Source: Micromonospora sp. MP36 (lineage in GTDB: Bacteria > Actinomycetota > Actinomycetes > Mycobacteriales > Micromonosporaceae). From it: DNA of 64,000 nt. The stretch is from contig NZ_VSFA01000014.1 of assembly GCF_008119785.1 (NCBI RefSeq), forward strand, positions 51,091 through 115,090, written 5' to 3'. Under the pieces are notes generated by a model, which was not told the origin of the DNA, did not search any database, and saw nothing but the letters and a program-made list of their open reading frames with translations. A program made the position numbers and the translations under genes. Of this stretch, positions 15,383-23,558 are shown piece after piece (the stretch's first letter is position 1; every line of letters starts with the position of its first letter).

Positions 15383-16759
15383 TCAGTGCGCTCTAGCGAC
15401 TGATCGGCATGTCCCGCCTTGCGGTGGGACGGTCCCGGTCTTATCCGCTTGAGCGGTGCCGGGTTGACGTTTCACGGCCACCGGCCCGCCGGGGCGGGTC
15501 TTATGGTCGGCTCCACGTCCTGCCACCGGGCCACTCCCGGCGGTGGTTGCCTCACGCGCGAGCGCGGCGAGGTTACGGGCGGCGTTCACATCGCGGTCGA
15601 GGGTCAAGCCGCAAGAGTCGCAGATGTAGGTTCGGACACGCAGCGGCAGTTTGGCTTTCACCGCGCCGCAGTCCGAACAGGTTTTGCTGGAGGGATACCA
15701 GCGGTTGGCCACGATCCGCCGGCCGCCGTTCCATTCAGCCTTGTACGCCACCTGTCGGCGGATCTCACCGAAGCCGGCGTCGGCGACCTGCCGGGCTAGC
15801 CGCCGGTTGCGCAGCATGCCGGCCACGTTGAGGTCTTCGACCACGATCGTGCCGTACTCGCGAGCGAGGCGGGTGGTGAGCTTGTGCAGGCCGTCACGGC
15901 GCAGGTTCGCCACCCGCGCATGCGCCCGGGCCACCTGCCGCCGCGCCCGTTCCCACCGCCTGGATGGCTGCTGACCGGTACGCCGGTCCGGCCCGACGCG
16001 CCGGGACATCTGCCGGGCCAGACGCCGCATCCGCTGGGCCGCCTCGTCCAGGTGCCGGGGGTTGGGCACCATCTCGCCGGTGGACAGCACCGCCAGGTGG
16101 GTGATCCCCACATCGACGCCGACCACCGCCCGCGGGCGCGTCGGGGTGCGCTCGGCCCGCTCGACCTCGACGCAGAACGCGACATGCCACCTGCCGCCGT
16201 CACGGCGCACCGTCGCGGACAGGATCCGGGCCGTGCCCGCCTCCAAGCGGCGGGCGAGTTTACGGGCGGACTCGTGCAGCTTGAGCCGGCCCAACCGGGG
16301 CAGCACAACATGCCGGCGGTCCGGCTCCACCCGGATCGCACCCGTGGTGAACCGCACGGACGGTGTCGACCGGCGGCGGGACTTGAACCGCGGAAACCCC
16401 ACCCGCGGCCCGGCGCGTTTCCCGGCCCGGGAGTCGGACCAGTTCTTCAAGCCGCGCGCCAGGTTGTCCAAGCCGGTGTTGAACGCCTCCTTGGAACACT
16501 CAGCCCACCACGGCGCCACATCCGCCTTCGCCTGGTTCCACGCCTTGCGCAACGCGGCGAGATTCCACCCGACGGCCGCAGTCAGCAGTTCCTCGGGCGT
16601 GCCGTAGGAACGTTCCGCGGCACGCTGATCCATGACCGCCTTCACCCTGGCCAGGCCCCAGTTGTACGCCACCCTGGCCGCGCCCGCATGCGCCAGCACC
16701 GCCCGCTCCTGCAACGGCGTCAGATCCAAAGCAAACCGGTACGCCTGTAACGCCTTCAC
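15383..16759 (-). CDS. tnpB: TnpB, RNA-guided nuclease of IS607 element
   Basis: TnpB is the compact RNA-guided DNA endonuclease ancestral to Cas12. The 458-residue protein has all three RuvC carboxylates: Asp216 in GVDVGITHLA, Glu308 in VVEDLNVAGM and Asp390 in LDRDVNAARN. It also has an intact zinc ribbon, Cys361-x2-Cys364 and Cys380-x2-Cys383. The N-terminal KALQAYRFALDLTPLQ start is typical. The last 50 residues are basic and low complexity, and probably double as guide-RNA sequence. The GTG start overlaps the tnpA stop as GTGA. It appears functional, and in such elements TnpB favours retention of the element by cutting the empty site. Confidence 0.93.
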   Translation of the reverse strand: MKALQAYRFALDLTPLQERAVLAHAGAARVAYNWGLARVKAVMDQRAAERSYGTPEELLTAAVGWNLAALRKAWNQAKADVAPWWAECSKEAFNTGLDNLARGLKNWSDSRAGKRAGPRVGFPRFKSRRRSTPSVRFTTGAIRVEPDRRHVVLPRLGRLKLHESARKLARRLEAGTARILSATVRRDGGRWHVAFCVEVERAERTPTRPRAVVGVDVGITHLAVLSTGEMVPNPRHLDEAAQRMRRLARQMSRRVGPDRRTGQQPSRRWERARRQVARAHARVANLRRDGLHKLTTRLAREYGTIVVEDLNVAGMLRNRRLARQVADAGFGEIRRQVAYKAEWNGGRRIVANRWYPSSKTCSDCGAVKAKLPLRVRTYICDSCGLTLDRDVNAARNLAALAREATTAGSGPVAGRGADHKTRPGGPVAVKRQPGTAQADKTGTVPPQGGTCRSVARAH

Positions 16760-17340
16760 AACGGCGGGTCCTCTGTGGTGGCGGCCTCGACCGCCCGGCG
16801 CACCCGATCCGCCCCAGCCCGACCGCCGTACAGACGCACGCACAACAAGGTCAAGATCTCCGTGACGTCCCGGACCAGGTCGTCGTCAACCTCCGCCGGG
16901 TCGACCACCAACAACTTGCGCCCCTGCGCGGCCAGCGCCGCCTCCACGTACTCGGCACCGAAACGGGCGAACCTGTCACGGTGTTCCACCACGATCGTCG
17001 TAACCGCCGGGTCACGCAGCAGCGCGAGGAACTTCTCGCGGCCCCCGTCCAGCGCGGACCCGACCTCAGTCACCACCTGCGACACCGGCAGGTCCCGCCC
17101 GGTCGCCCACGTGACGACCCGAGCGACCTGCCGGTCAAGGTCAGCGCGCTGGTCGGCGGACGAGACCCGGGCGTACACCACCACCCGCTCGACGCCAGCC
17201 GAGGCAGCAGGCAGCGGCTCACCCACCATGATGAGTCGACCCAGCCGGTACGTAGGAACAGGCAGCGTCCCAGCCGCGTACTGCCGCCGCGCGGTGACAT
17301 ACGCGATGCCCTGAGACGCCGCCCACTCCTTCAAATTCAC
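16756..17340 (-). CDS. tnpA: IS607 family serine recombinase TnpA
   Basis: This transposase of 194 residues has a MerR-like helix-turn-helix at residues 1-35 (NLKEWAASQGIAYVTARRQY, VPTYRLGRL). A small serine-recombinase catalytic domain follows, with the nucleophile in VVVYARVSSADQ (Ser60 or Ser61), ADLDRQ, and the arginines of EHRDRFARFG. The GTG start lies 60 bases from the element end. IS607 TnpA excises and inserts through a circular intermediate with GG at the joint and little target specificity. All catalytic motifs are present. The gene is coupled to tnpB. Confidence 0.93.
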   Translation of the reverse strand: MNLKEWAASQGIAYVTARRQYAAGTLPVPTYRLGRLIMVGEPLPAASAGVERVVVYARVSSADQRADLDRQVARVVTWATGRDLPVSQVVTEVGSALDGGREKFLALLRDPAVTTIVVEHRDRFARFGAEYVEAALAAQGRKLLVVDPAEVDDDLVRDVTEILTLLCVRLYGGRAGADRVRRAVEAATTEDPPL

Positions 17341-17400
17341 CCGATCACCATAGCACGCTCAAGGACGCCAGAGACCACCCAATCGAGAGCAGTTGTTAAC

Positions 17401-17793
17401 CCCTTCTTCCCCCTGGTGGCCGCGCGGGTGCGGCGCTCCTTCGAGTGGCAGGGACACTGGTTCCCCCAGGGTCGCCGGGTGCTGCTCGACCTGTACGCCA
17501 CCAACCACCACCCGCAGCTGTGGCCGGAGCCGGAACAGTTCCGGCCGGAGCGGTTCATCGGCTGGCGGGGCGACTCGTTCAGCCTCATCCCGCAGGGCGG
17601 TGGTGACCATTTCACCGGCCACCGCTGCCCCGGCGAGTGGCTCACCATCGAGCTGATGAAGCAGGCGGTCAGCAACCTGACCTGCGCGATGAGCTACCGG
17701 GTCCCGCCGCAGGACCTGGCGCTCGACCTGGCCCGGATGCCCACCCAGTTGCCCTCCGGGTTCGTCATCGACGGCGTCCGCCGGGCGGAGTGA
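17401..17793 (+). pseudogene. Cytochrome P450 (CYP152-like), 3' part
   Basis: This back end of the same P450 resumes at PFFPLVAARVRRSFEW right after the IS607 element. It contains the PxxF-type EQFRPERFIGW and the heme-binding HFTGHRCPGEW, with the cysteine ligand intact. In CYP152 enzymes an arginine and a proline in the I helix replace the usual acid-alcohol pair; the ILRPAVAVGRF in the 5' part fits that. No start codon serves this fragment, so it is not expected to make an enzyme. Its last 29 bases overlap the end of the convergent permease gene. Confidence 0.88.
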
Positions 17794-20275
17794 ACCTCCG
17801 GCCGCGCGCGGGAGCCGGCCGCCGTGGCCCGGGTCGCCGTCGACCGAGAGCGGTCAGTCCAAGCGCGGCCGGCAGCACCGAGCTGAGCAGCGCGACGAGT
17901 GCCGCGGCCGCCACCATCCCGGCGACCGGCTGCCCGGGCAGCACGACCGCTGCCGGGCCGACCAGTTGCAGTAGTGCCACCCACAGGCCGCCGAGGGTGA
18001 GTCCGGTGACGCCGCCGGCGAGCGTCACGCCCAACGCCACCACGAGGAGGGCCTCGGTGGCGACGATCCTGAGGATCTGGCGCGCCGTCGCGCCCGCCAG
18101 CCGCAGCAGGGTCAGGTCGCGGGCGCGGTCCCGGGCCGCCATGAGCATGGTGCCGGTGATGGCCAGAATCGCGTAGAGCAGCGCGATTCCGAGCACCACC
18201 CGCAGCCCGATCGCGCTGGCCCGGTTGCGGTGCGCGGCGGTCGCGTTCGACCATTGGTCCGGTGTGGTCAGGGTCGCTCCCAGCCCGGCGATCGCCGCTC
18301 GCAGGGCCCGCTCCGTCGCCGCCCGGTCGACGTCCGTCGGCAGCTGCACCTGTATGCGCTCGGCGAGCGCGGCGCCGGCGTAGCGGCCGGTCAGGTAGGC
18401 GCCGTTGCCGCCCGCACCGTCGCGGATCACCGCCGCGACCCGTAGCGACACGGGAGTGCCGTCGCCGAGCCAGATCCGTACCGGTTCGCCGACCCGGCGG
18501 CCCCATTCCTGGTCGACGACGATGGTGTCGTCGCGCAGATCGTCGAGGGATCCGTCGAGCACCGGGAGGGCCAGCAGGTCGAGCGGGGCGTCCCCGGTCG
18601 TCGCGTGGGCACCGTGCCGGATGAGCGCCTCGCCGTCCTCCACGTCGTACACGGAGGTCGGGTAGACCACCCGGGTTCGCAGGCCGGGGATCTGGCGTAC
18701 CCGGTCGACCACCTCTCGGTTGAGGCCTGGCGTACCGGCGGGCAGGACCAGGTAGTCGCCGGCGAGCTGCGCCCGCCGCTCGACGGCTCGGGCCTGGTCC
18801 ACGGTCGCGGTGGCCGAGAGCAGTCCGGCGGCCAGGCCGACGGTGAGCAGTACGGGTGCGGCTGTCGCGGCCGTGCGCCGGGCTGCGGTCAGCACGGTCT
18901 GGCCCACCACTGTCCCGGTGACGCCGCCACGGTTCGCCAGCGGGCCGGCCAACAGCCGCGCCACGCGCGGTACGAGCACCGGGGCGAGCAGCGCGAAGGC
19001 CACCACCAGCAGCATGATCATGGGGATGTACTGCTTGCGTTTCAGCGCATCGGCCGGCGTGTCGAGCAGCGGCCAGAGCAGCATGGCCAGGGCCCCGACG
19101 AGCACGCCGAGTCCGCCGATCCAGCGCCCCACGCTCATCGCCGCCGATTCGACCGCGGCCTGGCGGATCGCCTCCACCGGCCGGATCCGTCCGGCCCGCC
19201 AGGCGGAGGAGCAGACTCCGACCAACGCGGCGGTCATCCCCAGTGTGAACGCGATGACCAGCGGGGTCGGGGACTGGGACGCGGTGAACCAGGGCGGTGC
19301 GAGGCCGAGCTCGACCAGCCAGCCGGCCAGCCGAGGGCCGCCGAGCCGGGCCAGCTGCCAGCCTGCGGCGGACGCCAGGAGCGCGACGACCGTCGCCTCG
19401 GCGAAGATCAGTCGGCGTACCTGTCCGGGGGTGGCACCGGCCATCCGGAGCAGGGCGAGCTCCCGCCGGCGCTGGGCCAACGCGTACGCGAACGTGCCGG
19501 CGACGACGAAGATCGAAACGAAGACCGCGACGCCGCCGGCCGTACCGGCGAGCGCGTTCGCCGCGGTCAGCGCCTCGGCGTCGCGGCGCAGGTCGGGATC
19601 GAGTCGGCGCAGCCCTGACCCGGTGTGCAGCACCGCGTCGGCACCGATGGCCTGTCGGACGCGCGGCGCGGGTGCGGACACCACCAGCGCGTCGATCCGG
19701 GGCGAGATCCGCGCGGCTTCGGCGTCGGTGAAGAAGACGGCGCGTTCGAAGGGCACCGCGGCGGTGACTCCGACCACCGTGTACGCGCGGGCGCCCGCGC
19801 CGCTCAGCACGGTCACCCGGTCGCCGACCGCGGCGGCCCGCTCGGCGACCACGATCTCCCCGGCCGCCGCCGGTGGGCGTCCGGCCAGCATCCGGTACGG
19901 CGTGACGGCGGCCGCCGACCACGGATGCCCGACCTGGTCGGCACCACCGTCGGGGAGTTGGGCGTAGAACGTGCGGTCGACGACGACCGGCCCGAGCGCG
20001 CCGAGGCGGGCGACCAGCTCCGCCGGCAACCCGCGCGGCTCGGCCAGGGGCCTGGCGGCGGGGCCGTTCACGGTGGTGACCCGCAACTCGTCGACCGGGC
20101 TGACCACCGCCGGCGCGGCGGCGTACCGCTGGGCGGGCCGTGGCGGCGCGGTGAGCGTACCCCCGATGACCTGGCCGGTCGCGCCCACCAGGCCGACCCC
20201 GACGGCGAGCGCGATGAAGGTGCTGACGAGGGTGACCCACCGGGTGACGAGGGTGCGTACGGCGAGGCTCAGCAC
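17765..20275 (-). CDS. ABC transporter permease, FtsX/MacB type
   Basis: This 836-residue permease has two FtsX domains, each with large extracytoplasmic loops: one helix at the N-terminus (VRTLVTRWVTLVSTFIALAV), three around residues 240-340 (FVVAGTFAYALAQRRRELALLRMAGATPGQVRR), a second N-terminal-type helix set around 385-480 and three near the C-terminus (DLTLLRLAGATARQILRI). RELALLRMAGAT and its repeat are the signature coupling loops. The GTG start overlaps the upstream ATPase gene by seven bases. With the divergent two-component system it probably forms an envelope-stress or peptide-antibiotic exporter module. The C-terminal 25 residues are proline- and arginine-rich. Confidence 0.92.
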   Translation of the reverse strand: MLSLAVRTLVTRWVTLVSTFIALAVGVGLVGATGQVIGGTLTAPPRPAQRYAAAPAVVSPVDELRVTTVNGPAARPLAEPRGLPAELVARLGALGPVVVDRTFYAQLPDGGADQVGHPWSAAAVTPYRMLAGRPPAAAGEIVVAERAAAVGDRVTVLSGAGARAYTVVGVTAAVPFERAVFFTDAEAARISPRIDALVVSAPAPRVRQAIGADAVLHTGSGLRRLDPDLRRDAEALTAANALAGTAGGVAVFVSIFVVAGTFAYALAQRRRELALLRMAGATPGQVRRLIFAEATVVALLASAAGWQLARLGGPRLAGWLVELGLAPPWFTASQSPTPLVIAFTLGMTAALVGVCSSAWRAGRIRPVEAIRQAAVESAAMSVGRWIGGLGVLVGALAMLLWPLLDTPADALKRKQYIPMIMLLVVAFALLAPVLVPRVARLLAGPLANRGGVTGTVVGQTVLTAARRTAATAAPVLLTVGLAAGLLSATATVDQARAVERRAQLAGDYLVLPAGTPGLNREVVDRVRQIPGLRTRVVYPTSVYDVEDGEALIRHGAHATTGDAPLDLLALPVLDGSLDDLRDDTIVVDQEWGRRVGEPVRIWLGDGTPVSLRVAAVIRDGAGGNGAYLTGRYAGAALAERIQVQLPTDVDRAATERALRAAIAGLGATLTTPDQWSNATAAHRNRASAIGLRVVLGIALLYAILAITGTMLMAARDRARDLTLLRLAGATARQILRIVATEALLVVALGVTLAGGVTGLTLGGLWVALLQLVGPAAVVLPGQPVAGMVAAAALVALLSSVLPAALGLTALGRRRPGPRRPAPARGRRFTPPGGRRR

Positions 20276-21003
20276 GCGGCGACCTCCAGCCGGGTCATCC
20301 GGGCGGCGACGGTCTCGGCGGTCGGTGCGGTCAGCTCACCGACGAGCCGGCCGTCGGCGAGGAACACGACCCGGTCGGCGTGCCCGGCGGCGACCGGGTC
20401 GTGGGTCACCATGATGATCGTCTGCCGCTGGGTGTCGACGAGCTCGCGCAGCTTGGCCAGTACGTCCCGGCCGGCGCCGCTGTCCAGGGCGCCGGTCGGC
20501 TCGTCGGCGAACACCACTGCGGGGCGGGTGACCAGCGCGCGGGCGATGGCGACCCGCTGCTGCTGACCCCCGGACAGCTCTCCGGGCCGGTGGCGTTCCC
20601 GCCCCGCCAACCCCACGTCGGCGAGCGCCCGGGCGATCGCGGCGCGGTCGGGTCGCCGTCCGGCCAACCGCGCCGGCAGTGCCACGTTCTGCGCCGCGGT
20701 GAGCATCGGCAGGAGGTTGAACGTTTGGAACACGAACCCGATCGACTCCCGCCGTAGCAGGGTCAGCCGCTTCTCGCTGAGCCCGGTCAGCTCCACACCG
20801 GCTACCACGACGCTGCCGCTGTCCGGCCGGTCGAGGCCGGCCGCGCACTGCAGCAGCGTCGACTTGCCGGAGCCGGACGGACCCATGATCGCGGTGAAGG
20901 TCCCGGCGGCGAAGCCGATCGTCACGTCGTCGAGCGCGGTGACCGCGCCGGCCCCGGTGCCGTACGTCCGACGCACGCACCGCAGCCGCACTGTTTCATC
21001 CAT
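20269..21003 (-). CDS. ABC transporter ATP-binding protein, MacB/LolD type
   Basis: The 244-residue ATPase has Walker A GPSGSGKST, Q-loop FVFQTFNLLPMLTAAQNV, signature LSGGQQQR, Walker B VVFADEPTGALD and the H-loop VTHDP. The NLLP and TGALD words are typical of the MacB/LolD/SalX class that powers FtsX-type permeases, as does the overlapping next gene. The ATG start at MDETVRLRC fits, with GC-rich leader and no long extension. The divergent sensor kinase starts 133 bases away and shares the promoter region. Confidence 0.94.
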   Translation of the reverse strand: MDETVRLRCVRRTYGTGAGAVTALDDVTIGFAAGTFTAIMGPSGSGKSTLLQCAAGLDRPDSGSVVVAGVELTGLSEKRLTLLRRESIGFVFQTFNLLPMLTAAQNVALPARLAGRRPDRAAIARALADVGLAGRERHRPGELSGGQQQRVAIARALVTRPAVVFADEPTGALDSGAGRDVLAKLRELVDTQRQTIIMVTHDPVAAGHADRVVFLADGRLVGELTAPTAETVAARMTRLEVAAC

Positions 21004-21059
21004 GTCGGCAAGCACACCGGTTCGCCGAGGCCGGGGCAGTAGGTCACGGTCGACTCTCG

Positions 21060-21079
21060 GGGTAGAGCTTCTGCTACCC
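21060..21079. promoter_or_regulatory. Inverted repeat in the shared ABC/two-component promoter region
   Basis: GGGTAG (21060-21065) and CTACCC (21074-21079) form an inverted repeat with an 8-base spacer in the 133-base divergent interval. It is a candidate binding site for the NarL-type regulator encoded next door. Confidence 0.3.
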
Positions 21080-21136
21080 GCACCCTCGGGCTGGCCGACT
21101 TCCGGGCCGGCGTCGACCGACCGTACCGTCACCCGC

Positions 21137-22444
21137 ATGTCTGTTCGGAGCGCCGGAAAGGCGATGTACCGCCGTGACCTGGTGGTGTCGGCCTGGCCGT
21201 GGCGGGCGGCGGCGTACCTGCTGAGCGGCCTGCCGGTCGGCGTCGTGGTGCTCGCGGTCCTGGTCACACTCATCGCGTTGGGTATGGTGTCGGCCGTCGC
21301 GCTGGTCGGCGTGCCGCTGCTGGTCGCCGCCACGCTGGTCGGGCTCCCCGTGGGGGCGGTGGAGCGCCGCCGGCTTTGGCTGGTCAACGCCGAGCCGATC
21401 GCCGACCCGCACCAGGTGCCCGAACGCCCCGGGCTGCGCGCCTGGCTGCGCCAGCGGTACCGCGAGCCGGCCACCTGGCGCGAGCTGGGCTACACCGTCC
21501 TGCTGGCCGCCCTGCTCTGGCCGCTCGACCTGCTGGTGGTCGGTTGCGCGCTCGGCGTACCCGGTGCACTGCTCACCGCACCCGCCGCGCAGGCCCTCGG
21601 CGGAGACGGCGAGGTGAAGCTGCTCAAGGCCGTACTGCTGACCTCGCCCGCCGCCGCGTGGGCGGCGGTGCCGATCGGCGTGGTTCTGCTGGTGCCCGCG
21701 GCGTACCTGGTCACCGGATACGGTGCGGCGCGCGGCGTCCTCGCCCGGGCGCTGCTGGCACCCCGCGACAATGAACTCGTCCGGCGGGTACAGGACCTGA
21801 CCCGGTCGCGCGCGCGGCTCGTCGACGCGTTCGACGCCGAGCGACGCCGCATCGAGCGTGACCTGCACGACGGCGCGCAGCAGCGGCTGGTGGCCCTCGG
21901 TATCACCCTCGGACTGGCCCGGCTGGCCACGCCCGCCGAGGTGCCGGCGCTCGTGCAGCGGGCGCACGACCAGGCGAACCTGGCCCTGGCGGAGTTGCGT
22001 GATCTGATCCGGGACATCCATCCGCGGATCCTCGCCGACCGGGGCCTGCCCGCCGCCGTCGCTGAACTGGCCGACCGCTCGCCGATCCCGGTGGACGTGG
22101 ACGTCGCGCTGCCGGCGCGCGCACCGTCCGCCGTCGAGACGGCCGCCTACTTCGTGGTCTGCGAGGCGTTGGCGAACGCCGCCAAGCACAGCGGCGCGAC
22201 CCGGATCCAGGTCAGCGGCCGGATGCAGGCGGACCGGCTGGTCGTCGAGGTGGCCGACGACGGCTGTGGCGGTGCCGACGCGGCCCGGGGCAGCGGGCTG
22301 ACCGGCCTCGCCGACCGGATCGCGGTGGTGGCCGGCAGACTGACGCTGACCAGCCCGCTCGGCGGGCCGACCCTGCTACGCGTGGAGCTGCCATGCCATC
22401 GGACCAGCCGATCCGAGTCGTCCTCGCCGAGGACGGTGTCCTGA
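21137..22444 (+). CDS. Sensor histidine kinase (NarL-type partner)
   Basis: The 435-residue kinase has four to six N-terminal membrane helices (residues about 22-75 and 120-200) with little extracytoplasmic sequence. A HisKA_3 dimer domain follows, with the phosphorylated His244 in ERDLHDGAQQRLVALG, and then a HATPase domain with EALANAAKHSGAT and GSGLTGLADRI. This intramembrane-sensing layout is common for kinases that detect cell-envelope drugs through their ABC transporter. Its last 52 bases overlap the response-regulator gene, adding an unconserved serine-rich tail. It is divergent from the ABC operon it probably controls. Confidence 0.92.
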   Translation: MSVRSAGKAMYRRDLVVSAWPWRAAAYLLSGLPVGVVVLAVLVTLIALGMVSAVALVGVPLLVAATLVGLPVGAVERRRLWLVNAEPIADPHQVPERPGLRAWLRQRYREPATWRELGYTVLLAALLWPLDLLVVGCALGVPGALLTAPAAQALGGDGEVKLLKAVLLTSPAAAWAAVPIGVVLLVPAAYLVTGYGAARGVLARALLAPRDNELVRRVQDLTRSRARLVDAFDAERRRIERDLHDGAQQRLVALGITLGLARLATPAEVPALVQRAHDQANLALAELRDLIRDIHPRILADRGLPAAVAELADRSPIPVDVDVALPARAPSAVETAAYFVVCEALANAAKHSGATRIQVSGRMQADRLVVEVADDGCGGADAARGSGLTGLADRIAVVAGRLTLTSPLGGPTLLRVELPCHRTSRSESSSPRTVS

Positions 22445-23097
22445 TCCGGGAGGGCATCGCCGGCCTGCTCAGCCGATTCGGGTACGACGTGGTCAGGACC
22501 GTGGGGGACGCCGCCGCGCTCACCTCCGCCGTCTCGGCCTACCGGCCGGACCTGGTGCTGACCGACGTACGGATGCCACCCGACTTCACCGACGAAGGGC
22601 TGCGCGCGGCGATCGCCCTGCGCACGGCGTACCCGGATCTCGCGGTGCTCGTGCTGAGCCAGTACATCGAACTGACCTATGCCGGGGAGCTGCTGGACAT
22701 CGGCGGTGACGCCGGGGTCGGCTACCTGCTCAAGGACCGGATCACCGATGTCACCACGTTCGCCGAGGCGGTGCGCCGCGTCGCCGCCGGTGACACGATC
22801 GTCGACCCGAAGGTGGTCCAGCAGCTGCTCCGTCGGCGCCGCGATCCGTTGCAGCGGCTCAGCGAGCGGGAGCGTGAGGTGCTGGCGCTCATGGCGGAGG
22901 GCCGGTCGAACGCAGCGATCGCGCGGACGCTGGTGGTCAGCGAGGCCGCGGTCGGCAAGCACATCACCAGCATCTTCACCAAGCTCGACCTGCCACCGGC
23001 CGAGGAGGACAACCGGCGAGTCCTCGCCGTCCTCGCCTACCTGCGCGGCCAACCACCCGCCGGCCTCGCCTCCGACCGCATCGGGCGGAACAGCTAG
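22393..23097 (+). CDS. Response regulator, NarL/LuxR family
   Basis: This 234-residue regulator has a receiver domain with acidic pocket LAEDG, phospho-acceptor Asp58 in VLTDVRMPP, a switch serine in VLVLSQY and Lys in YLLKDRI. A C-terminal LuxR-type helix-turn-helix follows (LSEREREVLALMAEGRSNAAIA, EAAVGKHITSIFTKL). It pairs with the upstream kinase, whose reading frame it overlaps by 52 bases. Its stop overlaps that of the convergent hypothetical gene by four bases. The likely target is the divergent ABC transporter. Confidence 0.95.
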   Translation: MPSDQPIRVVLAEDGVLIREGIAGLLSRFGYDVVRTVGDAAALTSAVSAYRPDLVLTDVRMPPDFTDEGLRAAIALRTAYPDLAVLVLSQYIELTYAGELLDIGGDAGVGYLLKDRITDVTTFAEAVRRVAAGDTIVDPKVVQQLLRRRRDPLQRLSEREREVLALMAEGRSNAAIARTLVVSEAAVGKHITSIFTKLDLPPAEEDNRRVLAVLAYLRGQPPAGLASDRIGRNS

Positions 23098-23558
23098 TCG
23101 GCGACCACCAGCGCCTGCGGGGCGGCCTGCTTCATCCGGGTACGCAGCCACTTGAGCTGCGTCGCGGTCTCCTGCTCGCCGGCCTGCATCACCCCCAGCA
23201 GCTCCTCGTCCCGGGCCCCGTACGCGGCCTGCCCCACCACCGTCCAGCTGATGTCGCACTCCGCCGCCATCAGGTAGAGGTCCTGCAGGTCCCGCAGCAG
23301 CCCGAGCCCGCCGGTCCGGGTGCCGGAGAAGAGCTGGGAGTGCAGCCGGTCCGGCTCGGCCGGGGCGTCCTCGGCGTACCGGCGGGCGAACGGCGCCAGC
23401 TGCTCGGCGTGCCGGCGGCACTGGGCGGCCAGTCGCTGGCAGAGGTGGAAGACGTCCGGCTCGTCGCGGTGGGCCTCGCCGACCTCCAGGTAGGCGTCGC
23501 CGAGCCGGGCCTGGGCCTTGTGCAGCAGCCCGAGATAGTGCGCGAGATGCACGGTCAC
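23094..23558 (-). CDS. Hypothetical helical protein coupled to the molybdopterin oxidoreductase
   Basis: The 154-residue protein is almost entirely helical, with histidines and glutamates spaced along the first two helices (HLAHYLGLLHKAQ, YLEVGEAHRDEPDVFHLCQ, RRHAEQLAPFARRYAED) and later YLMAAECDISW and GVMQAGEQETATQLKWL. The pattern recalls a ferritin-like or haemerythrin-like four-helix bundle, but I cannot assign a family. Its GTG start overlaps, as GTGA, the stop codon of the oxidoreductase in that enzyme's original C-terminal frame. This shows that the two were a coupled unit before the upstream frameshift. Confidence 0.72.
   Translation of the reverse strand: MTVHLAHYLGLLHKAQARLGDAYLEVGEAHRDEPDVFHLCQRLAAQCRRHAEQLAPFARRYAEDAPAEPDRLHSQLFSGTRTGGLGLLRDLQDLYLMAAECDISWTVVGQAAYGARDEELLGVMQAGEQETATQLKWLRTRMKQAAPQALVVAD

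Larger units (their letters stand above)
15375..17401 (-). mobile_element. IS607-family insertion sequence, about 2,027 bp, intact
   Basis: The element carries a serine-recombinase tnpA and a tnpB as an overlapping pair and sits inside a P450 gene. Joining ...CTACTACC (to 15374) with CCTTCTTCC (from 17402) restores codons Tyr-Tyr-Pro-Phe-Phe-Pro, so both ends are located to within the shared CC (GG on the other strand). There is no target-site duplication and no true terminal inverted repeat, though the ends read GTTACC and GTTAAC. Cutting at a GG dinucleotide is the known behaviour of IS607 transposases. Only 8 bases separate the tnpB stop from the end, so any guide RNA must overlap the tnpB 3' coding end. 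Confidence 0.9.
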
